From Echiichthys vipera (taxonomy: Eukaryota; Chordata; Actinopteri; Perciformes; Trachinidae): 64,000 nt of DNA. Positions within the stretch are counted from its first letter, which is position 1; each line of letters opens with the position of its first letter. The DNA lies in assembly GCA_963691815.1 (NCBI GenBank), contig OY829663.1:5170023-5234022 (forward strand), given 5' to 3'. Of this stretch, positions 1 to 11,535 are shown in pieces. Made by a program: the position numbers and the translations under genes. The notes beneath the pieces are model-generated. The model did not search any database, was not told where the DNA came from, and worked only from the letters and a program-made list of their open reading frames with translations.

Positions 1-167
1 ATGCATCGCGATGACGTCATCAATGCGTGTGACGTGTTACGGCGTGATGACGTTTAGGCAGCAAGAAGCATGAGTACAAACGGGCCTGGGCCACGGAGGG
101 AGAGGGAGGGGGGGGCAAGTACCCTAGAGCACGGGGCACGGTACGGACGGACAGTGTGAGTGCGCCC
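1..167 (+). mobile_element. Harbinger-like MITE, truncated by the window edge
   Basis: The segment ends acagtgtgagtgcgccc at 167 followed by TTA (168-170). Its reverse complement begins gggcgcactcacactgtcc, the same terminal inverted repeat as the complete copy at 41783-42313. Shared internal sequence (atcgcgatgacgtcatcaat, gtgttacggcgtgatgacgt) confirms the family. A three-base TTA/TAA flank fits PIF/Harbinger insertion. Confidence 0.75.
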
Positions 168-426
168 TTAAATCCGCCCCAATTAAGATAAAAGCTTGTG
201 AGTGGAGCGTACTATGTCAAGCCACTGGAAATCTGTCTGTATGAGAAAGAGGGTTGACCTCGCTGCACCTCATCACCACCTCTTACCTTTCTGTACCTTT
301 TCCTTCCTCATTTTCCTTAAACCTTCTGCGTCTCTCGGTCAGATCAAGTGACATATTATAAACATTTTTAATTGGAGAACAGTTTCTCCATCCCAACTGT
401 CTCTCCTCCTCCATCCTGTTACTCAC

Positions 427-624
427 CAGCGCCTTGGCGTTGGGGTTGGCCTTCTTGTCCACGATCACCTTTGCCACCTTGTAGTGGCCGCAGTGGGCGG
501 CGACGTGCAGCGCCGTCAGATAGTCGTTTGTCACGTCATCCACGGGCACCTCGTGGTGCAGCAGCAGCTGGACGCAGTTGAGGTGGTCGCCCTGCGTCGC
601 CATGTGGAGCGGAGACAAACCGTT
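427..624 (-). CDS. ank3: ank3 exon encoding ankyrin repeats 10-11 (198 bp)
   Basis: This exon encodes 66 residues, two complete ankyrin repeats: NGLSPLHMATQGDHLN... followed by DYLTALHVAAHCGHYKVA... and ending KANPNAKAL. The acceptor is ...cccttcag before AAC at 624. The donor after CTG at 427 is gtgagt. Both ends are phase 0 and the 198-bp two-repeat exon is the usual ankyrin size. MATQGDHLNCVQLLL is diagnostic of ankyrin-G; ankyrin-B has a different residue set there. The second repeat reads KVIVDKKANP where the family usually has leucines, a conservative change. These repeats form part of the membrane-protein docking groove. The next exon (NGFTPLHIACKKN in the family) is not present in 1-426. 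Confidence 0.95.
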
Positions 625-789
625 CTGAAGGGAATATGGTTAAGACGGCTGTGAGACAAAGGAAGTCATTCCCCTCATATGAGAGTGTTCATAGTGTAAA
701 ACAAATAGATGAGAAAGTAAAAGTGTCAAGTGAGGTCTTCTTCTAAGTTTTATCTAAATTGATCATTTTTTATTTTTTGTAATAATCAC

Positions 790-1295
790 AGATCTCATCT
801 CATCTCATCTCCAGCCTCTTATTCGGGGTCAGGTCGCGGGGGCAGCAGCTTTAGCAGGGGCCCCCAAACTTCCCTTTCCCGGGCCACATTAACCAGCTCT
901 AACTGGGGGATCCTGAGGCGTTCCCAGGCCAGTGTGGAGATATAATCTCTCCACCTGGTCCTGGGTCTTCCCTGAGGCCTCCTCCCAGCTGGACGTGCCT
1001 GGATCACCTCCCTAGGGAGGCGCCCAGGGTTCATCCTTACCAGATGATCCTGAACCACCTCAACTGGCTCCTTTCAACGCAAAGGAGCAGCGGCTCTACT
1101 CCGAGTTCCTCACGGATGCTGAACTTCTCCCCCTCTCTCTAAGGGAGACTCCAGACCCCCTCCTGAGAAAACACATTTCAGCCGCTTGTACCCGCGACCT
1201 CGTTCTTTTGGTCCTGACCCAGCTTTCATGACCACAGGTGAGGGTAGGAACGAAGATTGACCGATAGATGGAGAGCTCTGCCTTCCGGCTCAGCT
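790..1295 (-). mobile_element. Non-LTR retrotransposon 3' end, 5'-truncated
   Basis: The minus strand encodes a LINE C-terminal segment: HLVRMNPGRLPREV..., RGRPRTRWRDYIST-type and EREVWGPLLKLLPPRPDP. It ends in (GAGAT)n (plus ATCTC repeats at 790-812). The same sequence occurs at 27485-27776, 55096-55735, 57812-58116 and 62996-63415. 5' truncation and a simple-repeat 3' tail are typical of RTE/Rex-type fish retrotransposons; I do not assign the clade. It sits in the intron between ank3 repeats 9 and 10. Confidence 0.85.
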
Positions 1296-1648
1296 AAAAG
1301 GGAAATTCTATAACGACTCTGGCAAAACTTTTTCTCATCCGTTCTTAAAGGTTACAAACCGGGGGTGTGATGAATAAAAGACATGCAACATTCTCGCCTG
1401 CATGTATTCAATCCTGGGGTGTGCAGTTTCACCGTCTAGGGCTTTCATTGTAAAAGGTAAAAATGGAAGGAGTGGACCTGGTGTGGGCTGCTTTTGTCAA
1501 GGTTGAAAGGAGTAAAATTTGCATTCTTTAACCGGACTACGGAGTTTCTGCGTTGATGTTTTAAAATTCTCATTCCTGTATTTCGCAGCGTGAAATTGGT
1601 GTGAGAGAAAAAAATTTAGATCTGAATGGATGGAAATGGATCACCAGA

Positions 1649-1944
<296 letters not shown>

Positions 1945-2281
1945 CTGTGAAGGAAACAAACAGTGAACCTCACCAACAGTGTCTTTAAACAATACAAATG
2001 CAGCTTTGGTGATATTCAGGATTTAATTTGAAGGGTTACATGTTGGTAAACGGTGGACAAAAGTAGGTTTTCTTGACACCTTATAGATGATGATATAATA
2101 TGGGTAGTGGATGTTTCTCTTGTGGGTTTGGAGACTAAAAAATAGTGTTTTTGTTCAAAGAGTGTGAAGCAGACTTAAAAAACAACACTATCAACTTAAT
2201 GGAAGTGCCATACTAATGTAAATCGACGGAGCACCTCTTTCAATATATTTTTTCCTTAAGTCGATTTTTGCACGCATGTAC

Positions 2282-2380
2282 CTTGGTCCGTGCATCTATC
2301 TTGGCCCCTCTCTCCAGCAGCAGTCGCACCATGTTGCTGTTCCCACGTTTGGATGCTACGTGCAGCGGTGTTATGTCATT
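2282..2380 (-). CDS. ank3: ank3 exon encoding ankyrin repeat 8 (99 bp)
   Basis: The exon encodes NDITPLHVASKRGNSNMVR, then LLLERGAKIDARTK: one complete 33-residue ankyrin repeat with TPLH and a LLLERGA helix pair. The acceptor is ctttctctccag before AAT at 2380; the donor after AAG at 2282 is gtacat. NDI at the repeat start is the ankyrin-G residue set (ankyrin-B has NGI). Reading is open only in this frame across 99 bp, with phase 0 at both ends. It was too short for an ATG-initiated open frame call and was read from the sequence. Confidence 0.94.
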
Positions 2381-3107
2381 CTGGAGAGAAAGAAAAGCAT
2401 CGTTTCCTCATTTAGCCCCAAAGAAAACACGGTTCAGAACCGCACGGTACCACAGTCATTAGTTAATGTAAGACATAGACCATCCTGACTCTGACATCGT
2501 CTTCACAACAGGCTTGCAAACGCATTTCAACTAAAAATGAAGCTGTCCAACACATTTCAGACAGCCTGTCCGTGCATGCCTACAGCGTTTTAATACATTT
2601 CCCTTAGCTGAAATTGTGCTTACTCAACCAGAGGAAAAGGGGATTTATTTGACAGAGTAGGAGGAAAGTGGATAAATATCCCCCTCTAGGGGAACATAAC
2701 TACTCCAGCAACTGCAGTGTTTAATAGTTTCCTTCCTTTTCCTTCTATAACAGGAGGACGAGGTTTAAACGTATGCACTGCGGAAAGATTATTTGACATG
2801 CTCTGCTAACTATTTGTGCAGTAAATGTTAAAGGATATATGCTTGGTGTCCCATGAAAAGACCTCTTAATACTTTCCTACTTGCCAACCCCGTCTCAGAC
2901 TCTGGATCCTACATGACGTCTAATCATAATAATAATAATAACAACATTATAAAGGTGTTGCGTGGCTCTATTGAGTATAATATATATGCATAAAGTATAC
3001 AGGATCACATACATAGCACACAGACAAATATGTTAACGTCTCCTGCTGCAGAGCGACGAGCACAGCTGCAGGATTACATGTGTCAGTGGTGGATTCCTGC
3101 ACACTCT

Positions 3108-3200
3108 CACACACACACACACGCACACGCACACACAGACACACACACACGCATGCACGCACACACACACACACGCACACGCACATGCACACGCACACGC

Positions 3201-3297
<97 letters not shown>
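3108..3297. repeat. Compound (CA)n/(CACG)n microsatellite
   Basis: 190 bp; the first half is interrupted by cgcaca and cacgcatgca units, the last half is pure. Confidence 0.95.
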
Positions 3298-3299
<2 letters not shown>

Positions 3300-3349
3300 C
3301 ATGAGAGTCTGGGAGTGAGTGTTTGCAGCAGCAGCACTCACTTCAAAAG

Positions 3350-3352
<3 letters not shown>

Positions 3353-3409
<57 letters not shown>
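3353..3409. repeat. (TG)28 microsatellite
   Basis: A pure run 12 nt inside the intron after the ank3 repeat-7 donor; CA in the transcript. Confidence 0.95.
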
Positions 3410-3412
<3 letters not shown>

Positions 3413-3421
3413 AGTACCTAC

Positions 3422-3520
3422 CCTCGCCTTGAAGTCCACAGCAGCCCCTCTGTTAAGCAGAAGAGTTGCTACGTTGATATTGCCGTAGTGAGCCGCAATA
3501 TGCAGAGGAGTGAAGCCGCT
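3422..3520 (-). CDS. ank3: ank3 exon encoding ankyrin repeat 7 (99 bp)
   Basis: The exon encodes SGFTPLHIAAHYGNINVATL, then LLNRGAAVDFKAR, one full repeat nearly identical to the ankyrin-G/B family in this position. The acceptor is gtctctctcag before AGC at 3520 and the donor after AGG at 3422 is gtaggt. A (CA)28 tract in the transcript begins 12 nt after the donor (plus-strand TG 3353-3409). A much longer UG tract follows after about 55 nt. It is joined upstream either directly to the VESK exon (7111-7296) or through the 24-bp microexon at 5767-5790. Confidence 0.95.
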
Positions 3521-5766
3521 CTGAGAGAGACAGAAAGAGCGACAGAATCAATTAAAAGAGATGGGACACATCTCTCTTGATGAGCCACGAGCAAAGCATG
3601 ATGGGATATTAAACAGCAGTTTGGCTAAAAGCAGAGAAGGGCTGAGCAGAAGTCAAACATGCTTGGAGTGCTGCATTTTCCTGCTATGATAAAATATATA
3701 TTTATACTTTTCTTGTTCAGGTTTGGAGTGGAAATAACCATAAATATAAGAAAACATTAGGCTCCTGTCAAATGATAAAACATGCAGATATATACTGTAA
3801 GAGTTTGTGTCTCAGTTCCTAAAGAAAACGTACTCGGCTGCTTTCATAGATAGGAAATACAAAAGCAAGACATGCAGGTGAGCATGCGTCTGCATTAGTT
3901 AAAGAGTATCTGAAAAAGACCTGACCTAAAGTAACCTTTAGATCACTTTGAAACATTAAAGTAACAAACCCGAATTAGTTTAAACGGCTCAAAATCATCC
4001 AAAAAAGTGTTAATTCAACATAAAAACCATTAAATTATTCAGATAAGCTTTGACACTTCAGTCTTAATTCATGAAATTTAGTATATATATATATTTTTTT
4101 TTTCTTTTACTTTTTCAAGCATAAAAAAGCACTTTGTCACTTTATATCATCACTACATCTCTTTATTTACTGTAACTTAGTTCTGTCAGAAACGCTGCTA
4201 CACTTTTAACACTGTTATCACTTATCGTCCTTATCACTTATTTAGTTTGTACTTATTTTATTTAATCTGCTGCTAAACTGCACGCTGCGTATTGTTGTAT
4301 ATTGTATAAACCTACGTTTAACCACAATGTCTGTTGCACTGTCACATTAGTTATTGTTTGATTTATTTGACGTTAGCTTTATTTTGATTTGATTTATGTT
4401 TTTATGCTTATTGTCACTCTGATCCTTTCCCATCTTTGTATTGAAACTGTTTCACAATTATTTCCCTCGGGATAAATAAAGCTACTTGAATCTTGAATCT
4501 TGAATAATGTGAAGCTCATGTTTGTTACAGAAAAAAAATCCAATTAAATCAAATGAATAGACAAGTTAAGCTCAACTGAAGTCCTCCAGTTTCTCCTAAG
4601 CTGGATGAAAGCCATGCACGGACACATTTAACTCAATTCACTGAAAATAAAGTCAAAATCCAAGACAATGTGCATCATGAGCAAACTCTCAAGCAGTGCA
4701 AGGAACAAAAGCACTTTTCTAGTTGATAGATGTCACAAATATTATTGTAGCTCAAATAGGAGCATTACAGGAAGTTGCTACTGTGGATGGAAAAATAGAG
4801 GTCATGGCCAAACACAGGTACAATACTGAACCATTTACAGGAAGTAAAGGGACAAAAACCAGCAGGGTAAAACCATCTGCCAGTCATTTTCTGGCGAGAA
4901 ACCACAAAAAGAAAGTTACTTTTGATCATTAAAAATCAAAATATTACTTCTACTGAGATATTAAAGGAAGAGTTCTAATGTTGGCTTTATAGTGCTCTCC
5001 AAAACATACGGACCACGTGATTCAGACCAGTGAAAACACTGAATAAAGCAGTTTCCCATTAAAAATCTGCATTTCTCCGACGCTGTTTGGTCGACACAGG
5101 ACGTCGTGGAGGCAATGCCGCTGACGTTTGATCAGCTTGTTTCTCTGATAACTTGACATCGACACGTTCGATGACTTAAATCATTCATCCAGTTGAAATA
5201 AAGACTAAAAAAAACAAAAAGAAGTCAAATGTGAAAAACTGGAAAACAATGTATGAAGCTTCTAGCAGACAACCACAACATGACCACGTGACGGGATATG
5301 ACGCCACTGACAGGCGACCAAATGTAACAGGCCGCATAAAAATACAAAATCCTCTGGTTTGAAAATGTTTAATGTGAAAAAAGTTACATATTATAGCTTT
5401 AATAGGTGGATTAGACAAGTATGTCTGTTAAACATGAAAACCAGAGCATCACAGTGTTGAGTATAACACGACTCTGCTCTGCCGTGGAAATGTACATTAC
5501 GCCAGATTAAACACTTCCCAAAGCTCTAGCTCAACCTACAGGTAACTCTATTGTTTTTATTGAATCCCTGCCCAAAAGCAGCAAGCCACCAGGTGCACAC
5601 AGAGCAAAGTCGAAGTGCGATGCATGCTTTAAAGAAACAAACAGCAGCGAAAGCATTCACGCCAGCAGACAGAAGGCTTTGGCTCCGCAAATGGTGACCG
5701 TGAGTGAACAATGACAGGAGGAGGAGGAGGAAGAAGGAGGAGAGAAGAAGTGAAGAGAAGATGTAC
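3521..5766. other. ank3 intron (microexon to repeat 7)
   Basis: AT-rich intron with a retroposon tail (4130-4506). No further coding segment or RNA gene seen. Confidence 0.7.
4130..4506 (+). repeat. LINE/SINE 3' tail
   Basis: It has tgcactgtcacattag, then ttccctcgggataaataaag and the tandem tail cttgaatcttgaatcttgaa, typical of a fish retroposon 3' end. It lies in the intron before ank3 repeat 7. Confidence 0.6.
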
Positions 5767-5790
5767 CTCTGTTGTTCTATTCACCATCAT
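5767..5790 (-). CDS. ank3: ank3 alternative 24-bp microexon (MMVNRTTE)
   Basis: Reading the minus strand, ...cccttctag is followed by 24 bases encoding MMVNRTTE and then gtacat. This is the known optional insert that vertebrate ankyrins place between repeat 6 (ending ...VESK) and repeat 7 (starting SGFTPLH). Order, phase (0/0) and sequence all agree. It adds eight residues in a loop between two repeats of the membrane-binding domain. Pyrimidine-rich sequence (CTCCTC-type, from plus-strand GGA runs) lies on both sides, about 5791-5870 upstream and 5713-5760 downstream in transcript terms. This is typical of repressor-controlled (PTB-type) alternative exons. Inclusion in particular tissues is inference. 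Confidence 0.88.
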
Positions 5791-6416
5791 CTAGAAGGGA
5801 AAAGGAGGGAAGCGGAAGGGTAACGAATACAAGGAGGAAGAGGAGGAGGAGGAGGAGGAGGAGAGAATGGGGTGGTTAGTGCACCACAACAACTACAACA
5901 CCGACACCACGGTTGCACAAAGCCGTAGGATGGATAAATGGGAACATGGCCGGACATGAAAAGGCAAGAAACAGGAACACACAACTGGGATGACGCACCG
6001 AGACTCTCCCTTAGAGTCTGTTATTTGTTCTGCACTGAGATCTGATCGTTTATTTCTACTAACAAAGAGACTCGTACCCTGAGAGGCACTTAGATTTGAT
6101 CAGGAATGTAAACGCTTTATTGCAGTTTTGTCCCACAACAAAACGTGTTCTGGACTTTAATGTTTTCTGACGATAATCTCCATCGAGTTGAATCAAAACA
6201 AAACAAAAAAATACAAATACAATACAAATGTATTATGGAAGAAATTTACGTTTTCTTCCTTTCACTGAACTGTTGTCTGCTAACGATACGCTACATGCTG
6301 CGTGATTAATCAAATTCATTTTTTCAATTACGATTTTGGCTCCCGATGATTATTTAAACGAGATAATCGAAATAAAACGATTATTGACACAGTTGTAAAT
6401 GTATTTATCTGATGTC

Positions 6417-6807
6417 ATTCATTCATTCATCTCCAAACGCTTGTCCCTGTCGGGGTCGCCGAGGGCTGGAGCCGATCGCAGCTGACATCGGGCGTGAGGC
6501 GGGGCCTGTCCAGGGTGTACCAGGGGTACCAGGGGTACACCCTGGACAGGACGCCAGCCTATCGCAGGGCACATAGAGACGAACAGAGACAGACAACCAT
6601 TCACACCTACGGGCAATTTTAGAGTCATCAATGAACCGAACACCTGCACGTCTTTGGACTGTGGGAGGCAACCGGAGAACCCGGAGAAAACCCACGCAGA
6701 CACGGGGAGAACATGCAAACTCCACACAGAAGGGCCCCAGCCGGGATTCGAACCAGGATCCCTCTCGCTGTGAGGTGACAGTGCTAACCACCATTCTCCC
6801 GTGTATG
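6417..6807 (-). mobile_element. tRNA-type SINE, near full length
   Basis: The minus strand carries ggtggttagcactgtcacct, then B-box-like ggttcgaatcc (plus ggattcgaacc at about 6743-6753), then the body shared with 26313-26625, 29935-30140 and 35568-35835. It ends in (ATGA)n at 6416-6431. A duplicated, inverted stretch at 6505-6550 is specific to this copy. Confidence 0.85.
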
Positions 6808-7110
6808 TGTATCTGATGTCAAATGGTCAAAATGTGACCTGAAGCTGAAAGAAAGCCAGCTAGAAGCATCTTTAAAGCTCATTAATTAGTAATGATATGT
6901 TATATCTACCAATATTTATTCTCCCACAGTCTATAAGAAATTATTTACCGTACAGTTTCAGGTGCGGCTAACCAGTTCAGTGAAAGACATAACCTGAAGT
7001 CACGCCCATTATTCACCCATGGCCTCACGGGACGAGGAAAAACATGGATAGTATTTAAACAAAATCCCTTCCTCTCCAACAGTGGGTCCTGACGGGAGTT
7101 GCGAGCATAC

Positions 7111-7296
7111 CTTGGACTCCACGTCAGCGTTGTGGTCGTTCTGGAGGAGGAGCGCGGCCGCCTTGGTGTCGTCTTTCCGTGCGGCGATGTGCAGCGCAGG
7201 CAGGCGGACCTTCCCCTTGGTGTCGTTTTCCAGCAGCAGAGAAACCACCTGGTCGTGGCCTTGCTGCAACGCCACCGCCAGGGGAGTGAAACCATC
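7111..7296 (-). CDS. ank3: ank3 exon encoding ankyrin repeats 5-6 (186 bp)
   Basis: The exon encodes 62 residues: DGFTPLAVALQQGHDQVVSL, then LLENDTKGKVRLPALHIAAR, ending ADVESK. This is the characteristic short-repeat pair of ankyrins in which the first repeat is truncated to 29 residues (NDTKGKVRLPALHIAARKDD). The acceptor is ggttcacag before GAT at 7296; the donor after AAG at 7111 is gtatgc. HDQVVSLLLEN and VESK match ankyrin-G. Its 3' junction is where the optional microexon at 5767-5790 may be spliced in. Confidence 0.96.
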
Positions 7297-8479
7297 CTGT
7301 GAACCAAACGCAAAAGGACCAGGTGAATACCGCAGGAGCGTTTTTTCCCCCCTACGTCAAATGTCTTTTGCTCAACATACTGAAATCATGTACCTACAGC
7401 CTACTGATGGTATACTCCTTGAAACCTACTCCCCCAAGATTTGTGGACCGTTTAATTGACTTGAGACATTTATATCTCCACAGTGGCTGAACGGATTTGT
7501 ACCATTCTAACTGCATTTGAAACGTCCACCTCCCTTCGTTCTATTGTAATTTGAACCACAAAGATATTCCTTTCAAACCTCTTACACTGTTCGTTTATAT
7601 AAAAAGCTGTAGGACCCTGTGAACATAAAGGTGTCCCCAATACTTCATGTAAGCTGATAGCAGATACCTGCAGCTAAACCAATAGACAAGAAAGTTAGCT
7701 TAAAATTCAAAATATCTTTAGCGCCGTAGAGAGAAACTATTTGTACGACGGCATTTAAGGAGCCATAAAAAAAATTAATAAAGTGGTACATTTACGAGAA
7801 ATAAAACTTTAGCTTGAGAACCGGCGTTAGCGTCTTTTTGTACGATTCTTGTAAAAACAAAGTTAAACTGAGCAGTTGAAGCGAAACACAGTCAGGAAGG
7901 GAAGAAGTTAGACATTAAATCAACTCAAAATGTTATACCATCATTGATATTTGTAGATTAAACAGAAGTTTTGATTGCACTTTAGCCAAAAACTGTCCGA
8001 GTGGTGACACAGTCTCTTTACATTTCTGTCCTTGTGCTGACTCATCAATAAATCTTTCTTTACTTCTTTAGTAAAGGGGTTGGTGGTCTCTAAGGGGCTT
8101 AACAAGCACGAGGCGATCTCACAGCCATTTGTCAATTCAGGCATTTTAGCTAACGCTCTGAAGAGAGTGTGAGTGCTCGAGTACGAGTTCAGTGTCTCGC
8201 TCAAGGACGAATGGAAAGGAAATTTAGCCGCTAATGGGCACAAACCAAGAGGAAAACAAAGACGACGCTAACCGCCTCCTTCTGCATACACGTCCATTAA
8301 CACGGGCAATAAAACACATGAGACACAGCAGAGGCTGTAGCAGCAGCAGTATCCATGAATCATCAAAGACAACACAGGGATTGTGCGTGTGTGTGTGTTT
8401 ACACAGGACGCCGACCGTCTGGATAAAACCAACTCAGCATCACTACACCCACACATCAAAGCAGAAGCTCCCCTTAGAG

Positions 8480-8481
<2 letters not shown>

Positions 8482-8536
<55 letters not shown>
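8482..8536. repeat. (CA)n microsatellite
   Basis: 55 bp, one cg interruption, in the intron between repeats 4 and 5. Confidence 0.9.
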
Positions 8537-8537
<1 letters not shown>

Positions 8538-9251
8538 AAACTGTACAGACGAGAACAGCCAAACAAACACATGCTAGCACATATTCAAAATCAGGTCGAC
8601 AAAGCATTTCTGCAGCGCACACACCCACGGGCACACAAACATGCTGGACTGCATAAACGTAGTCTTTTCTTTTCTAAAGTCATGAGCCGTCCCAGAACAC
8701 TTCGCTCCTGTTTCATCGGCTTCATTATGGATTCAGGAAAAAAGGAAACAAAGTCAGTTTAATGTCCTCAAAATAACTCAAGAGACAACAGCGGCAGCAA
8801 GAGGGTTTCTGATCTTTGTCTCCAAGCTTCAAAACTTGCAGTGACACAGCAGAATATTCCCCTCGCTGAAGCTAAATTAGCATTGGAGCTTAAATTAATA
8901 ACATTAAAGGTCCAATATTCTGGTTGTTTACATGCTTTAATGTTCAAAAAACACATTATTTTTCTCATACTCTGTGTCCGTACAGTTTCTACACTGCAGT
9001 GCACTAAAAAAGCCTTTAAATATGATTTGTGATCTATCCTGCCTCATGCTCTGCTGAAATGGTTAAATATGAATTATTCAACACCATGAGTTGCTACAAA
9101 CATAGATATATATTTCCTCACATGAATAATTCACATATGTCTCCTGCTGAGGAGGAGGAGGCGGAAGAAAGAAGTAGAACCGCGAGATGTGGTGGTGGAG
9201 ACTAAATGAGGAGTGATGGAGAGGGAGAAAGAGAGAGGAGGATGAGGAGGG

Positions 9252-9513
9252 AACACACACACACACACACAGACACACACACAGACATCCACACACACAG
9301 AGACACACACACACTGCCCTGCTGCCCCAAATACTCATAAGAGCACCACATGTGCATTAATACGCCTCTGAAAATAGTCCCCAACAATATTCACTCCTGT
9401 TTGTACAGTGAACAGATGTTTGAGACAATGTAATAAATAAAAGCATTTTAAAGATTTACTAGGAATGAAAAGTCTGCAGCGAGTCAGAGACACACACAGA
9501 CACACACGCACGC

Positions 9514-9579
<66 letters not shown>
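9252..9579. repeat. Two (CA)n microsatellites
   Basis: An imperfect tract at 9252-9315 with cagaca units and a longer one at 9490-9579 with cacgca at its start. Confidence 0.9.
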
Positions 9580-9580
<1 letters not shown>

Positions 9581-9859
9581 AGGCTGCTGTAACGTCACTT
9601 GTTCTTCAGTCAAGGTCACTCTGCATTGACCGTCGTTCTCTCCACCTCGTTCGCTCCAACTGTCTTTACTTTCGTCACTATTTAGACACCAGGTTCATCT
9701 ATATTCACCCTTACATCATCGTAAACAATGACCTCCTGTGATTCAGCCACCCATCTACCGTTTGCACCTATGTGTCGGTCACAGTGCTGCAGTGTAATGA
9801 GGGGGCTGATGCGAGTGTGTGTGCAAACAAGTGTAAATGCACATTGAGGGTCTAGTTAC

Positions 9860-9958
9860 CTCTGTGGCGATGCTCTGGCTGGAGCCGTGGTCCAGTAAGT
9901 ACTGCACCACATCCATGTGGTTCTCCTGCGCCGCCATGTACAACGGCGTGAAGCCATT
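9860..9958 (-). CDS. ank3: ank3 exon encoding ankyrin repeat 4 (99 bp)
   Basis: The exon encodes NGFTPLYMAAQENHMDVVQY, then LLDHGSSQSIATE, one complete ankyrin repeat with the family's conserved TPLYMAAQENH. The acceptor is ttttcttccag before AAT at 9958; the donor after GAG at 9860 is gtaact. SSQSIATE corresponds to ASQSLATE of mammalian ankyrin-G and differs from ankyrin-B (NQSTATE). Phase 0 at both ends. No microsatellite touches this exon's donor, unlike several neighbours. Confidence 0.95.
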
Positions 9959-10585
9959 CTGGAAGAAAAGAGAAAACACTGAATCAGAACTGCAGTCGTG
10001 GTCATGAGGTCTGCTTTAATAGGACCGTTACACCTTTACACTCTCTGTTTGAACTCCGAGAGTTTGAATATGAACATGTGAACAGGAAGTCAAACATATG
10101 GGAGTATCGTCCTGTGCTTATGAGAAATCCTTATCATGACACAGTTAGGTTTTTCGCCCCTTAATTGTTTGTTTGTATTTTCTATACCTTTTATTTTGCT
10201 GCTATTTTAATAGTTATAGCAAAATAAGATGTTTTGAAAACTGGAAATACTCTAAAGACATGTGTAACTTTGTATTATTTGATTTCAGATTTCCAATAAG
10301 ACGGCTGATATAGTGATATAGTTTGAGCTGGAATGAAAATGGACTTTTCTATGTGGATTTTGCACCAATATGACGGCAAAGGTACTCAGACGGCTGCTCT
10401 CTTAAACAAATAGACCAAAAATAACTTCAAAATCTCTCAAAAAACCTCAAAATATCATAATGCTCTAAGCACTTACACTCACACCATACTTTCATCTGAA
10501 TAGACACAAAACACAATATTTATTACAGATTTATTATGAGAAGAACTCAAAATACTGTATGAGACCTGTGAAGACTGAATGTTAG

Positions 10586-11218
10586 TCATATCATGGTCGT
10601 TTTCAGCACATACAAACATCAAATAAGCCATTGAGACAGTTTTTTCCATGTAAAAACTATTAAGAGAGAGATCCGGGAGAGTCGCTAACAGCCGGACGTG
10701 GCTAACACTGATTAGCTCGGGGCAGTACAATGAAGGCATTCAAATGTCTTTGTTAACCACTAATGCTGCTGAAAATAACAGCAAACCTCTGCAGCAGCAT
10801 GAGAAGAGTCCCTACACACACAACAAAGCACCAATGGGCTCCTTCCTTTGGGATTGACTTTGCTAATCCACTTGAATGGACTTAACTATGAGAGGAGCTG
10901 GTACAGGGGCCAGTAGGTAAGTCTTTAAAACACTCTTTTAATAAACTCTGGGTTCACTAACTACGTTGTTGGTGCTTTGTTTTGTGTGTAGGGACTCTTC
11001 TCATGCTGCTGCAGAGGTTTGCTGTTATTTTCAGCAGTATTAGTGGTTAAAAAAGACCTTTTAATGCCTTCACCGTGCTGCCCCGAGCTAATCACTGTTA
11101 GCCAGGTCCGGCTGTAAGCGACTCTCCCGGATTTCTCCGTTAATAGTTCATAAATGAAAAAAAAAAACCTGTGTCCATGGCTTAATTGATGTATGTAAGT
11201 GCAGAAAAGGACCATTGG
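10586..11218. mobile_element. Foldback element with about 245-bp arms
   Basis: The left arm (10586-10834) and right arm (10969-11218) are inverted copies: ctctgcagcagcatgagaag faces cttctcatgctgctgcagag, and caaagcaccaa faces ttggtgctttg. The loop is 134 bp. Related single copies lie at 21238-21718 and, as a fragment, 49680-49755. It is a non-autonomous TIR/foldback element in the intron between ank3 repeats 3 and 4. Confidence 0.75.
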
Positions 11219-11495
11219 GTTGATTCTGCGCCGGAATTACACTTTAATATCTCTGCTTGCATTAGGTCATTGTGGATTTGATTTACTGAATCAGCCAAAA
11301 ACAGACAAAAACAATCTATAAATGGTTTCTTAATTCAATCAAAAACACTTTTATATACAGTACACAACAGTGTTCAGTACAATGACTGTAGACTTCATCT
11401 GATCTCCACGACATGGGTGAACTATTCCAGCTGCATACTGTCACCTCCGTACATACCTCACACCTGATAACAGCAGATAAAAGCCGGAGGCTCAA

Positions 11496-11535
<40 letters not shown>

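Larger units (their letters stand above)
7297..9859. other. ank3 intron (repeat 4 to repeats 5-6)
   Basis: It contains microsatellites at 8482-8536 and 9252-9579 and otherwise single-copy-looking sequence. I see no exon. Confidence 0.65.

Noticed and set aside
372..581. Plus-strand open frame over the ank3 repeat 10-11 exon
   Set aside because: Antisense shadow of the real minus-strand exon; no family resemblance.
6419..6794. Overlapping 102-123-residue frames with RVCVGFLRVL-like text (also near 26381-26646 and 35549-35786)
   Set aside because: These are translations of a tRNA-type SINE found four times here.
7082..7459. Plus-strand and frame-shifted frames over the repeat 5-6 exon
   Set aside because: Shadows of the 186-bp ank3 exon; codon pattern and homology support only the minus strand.
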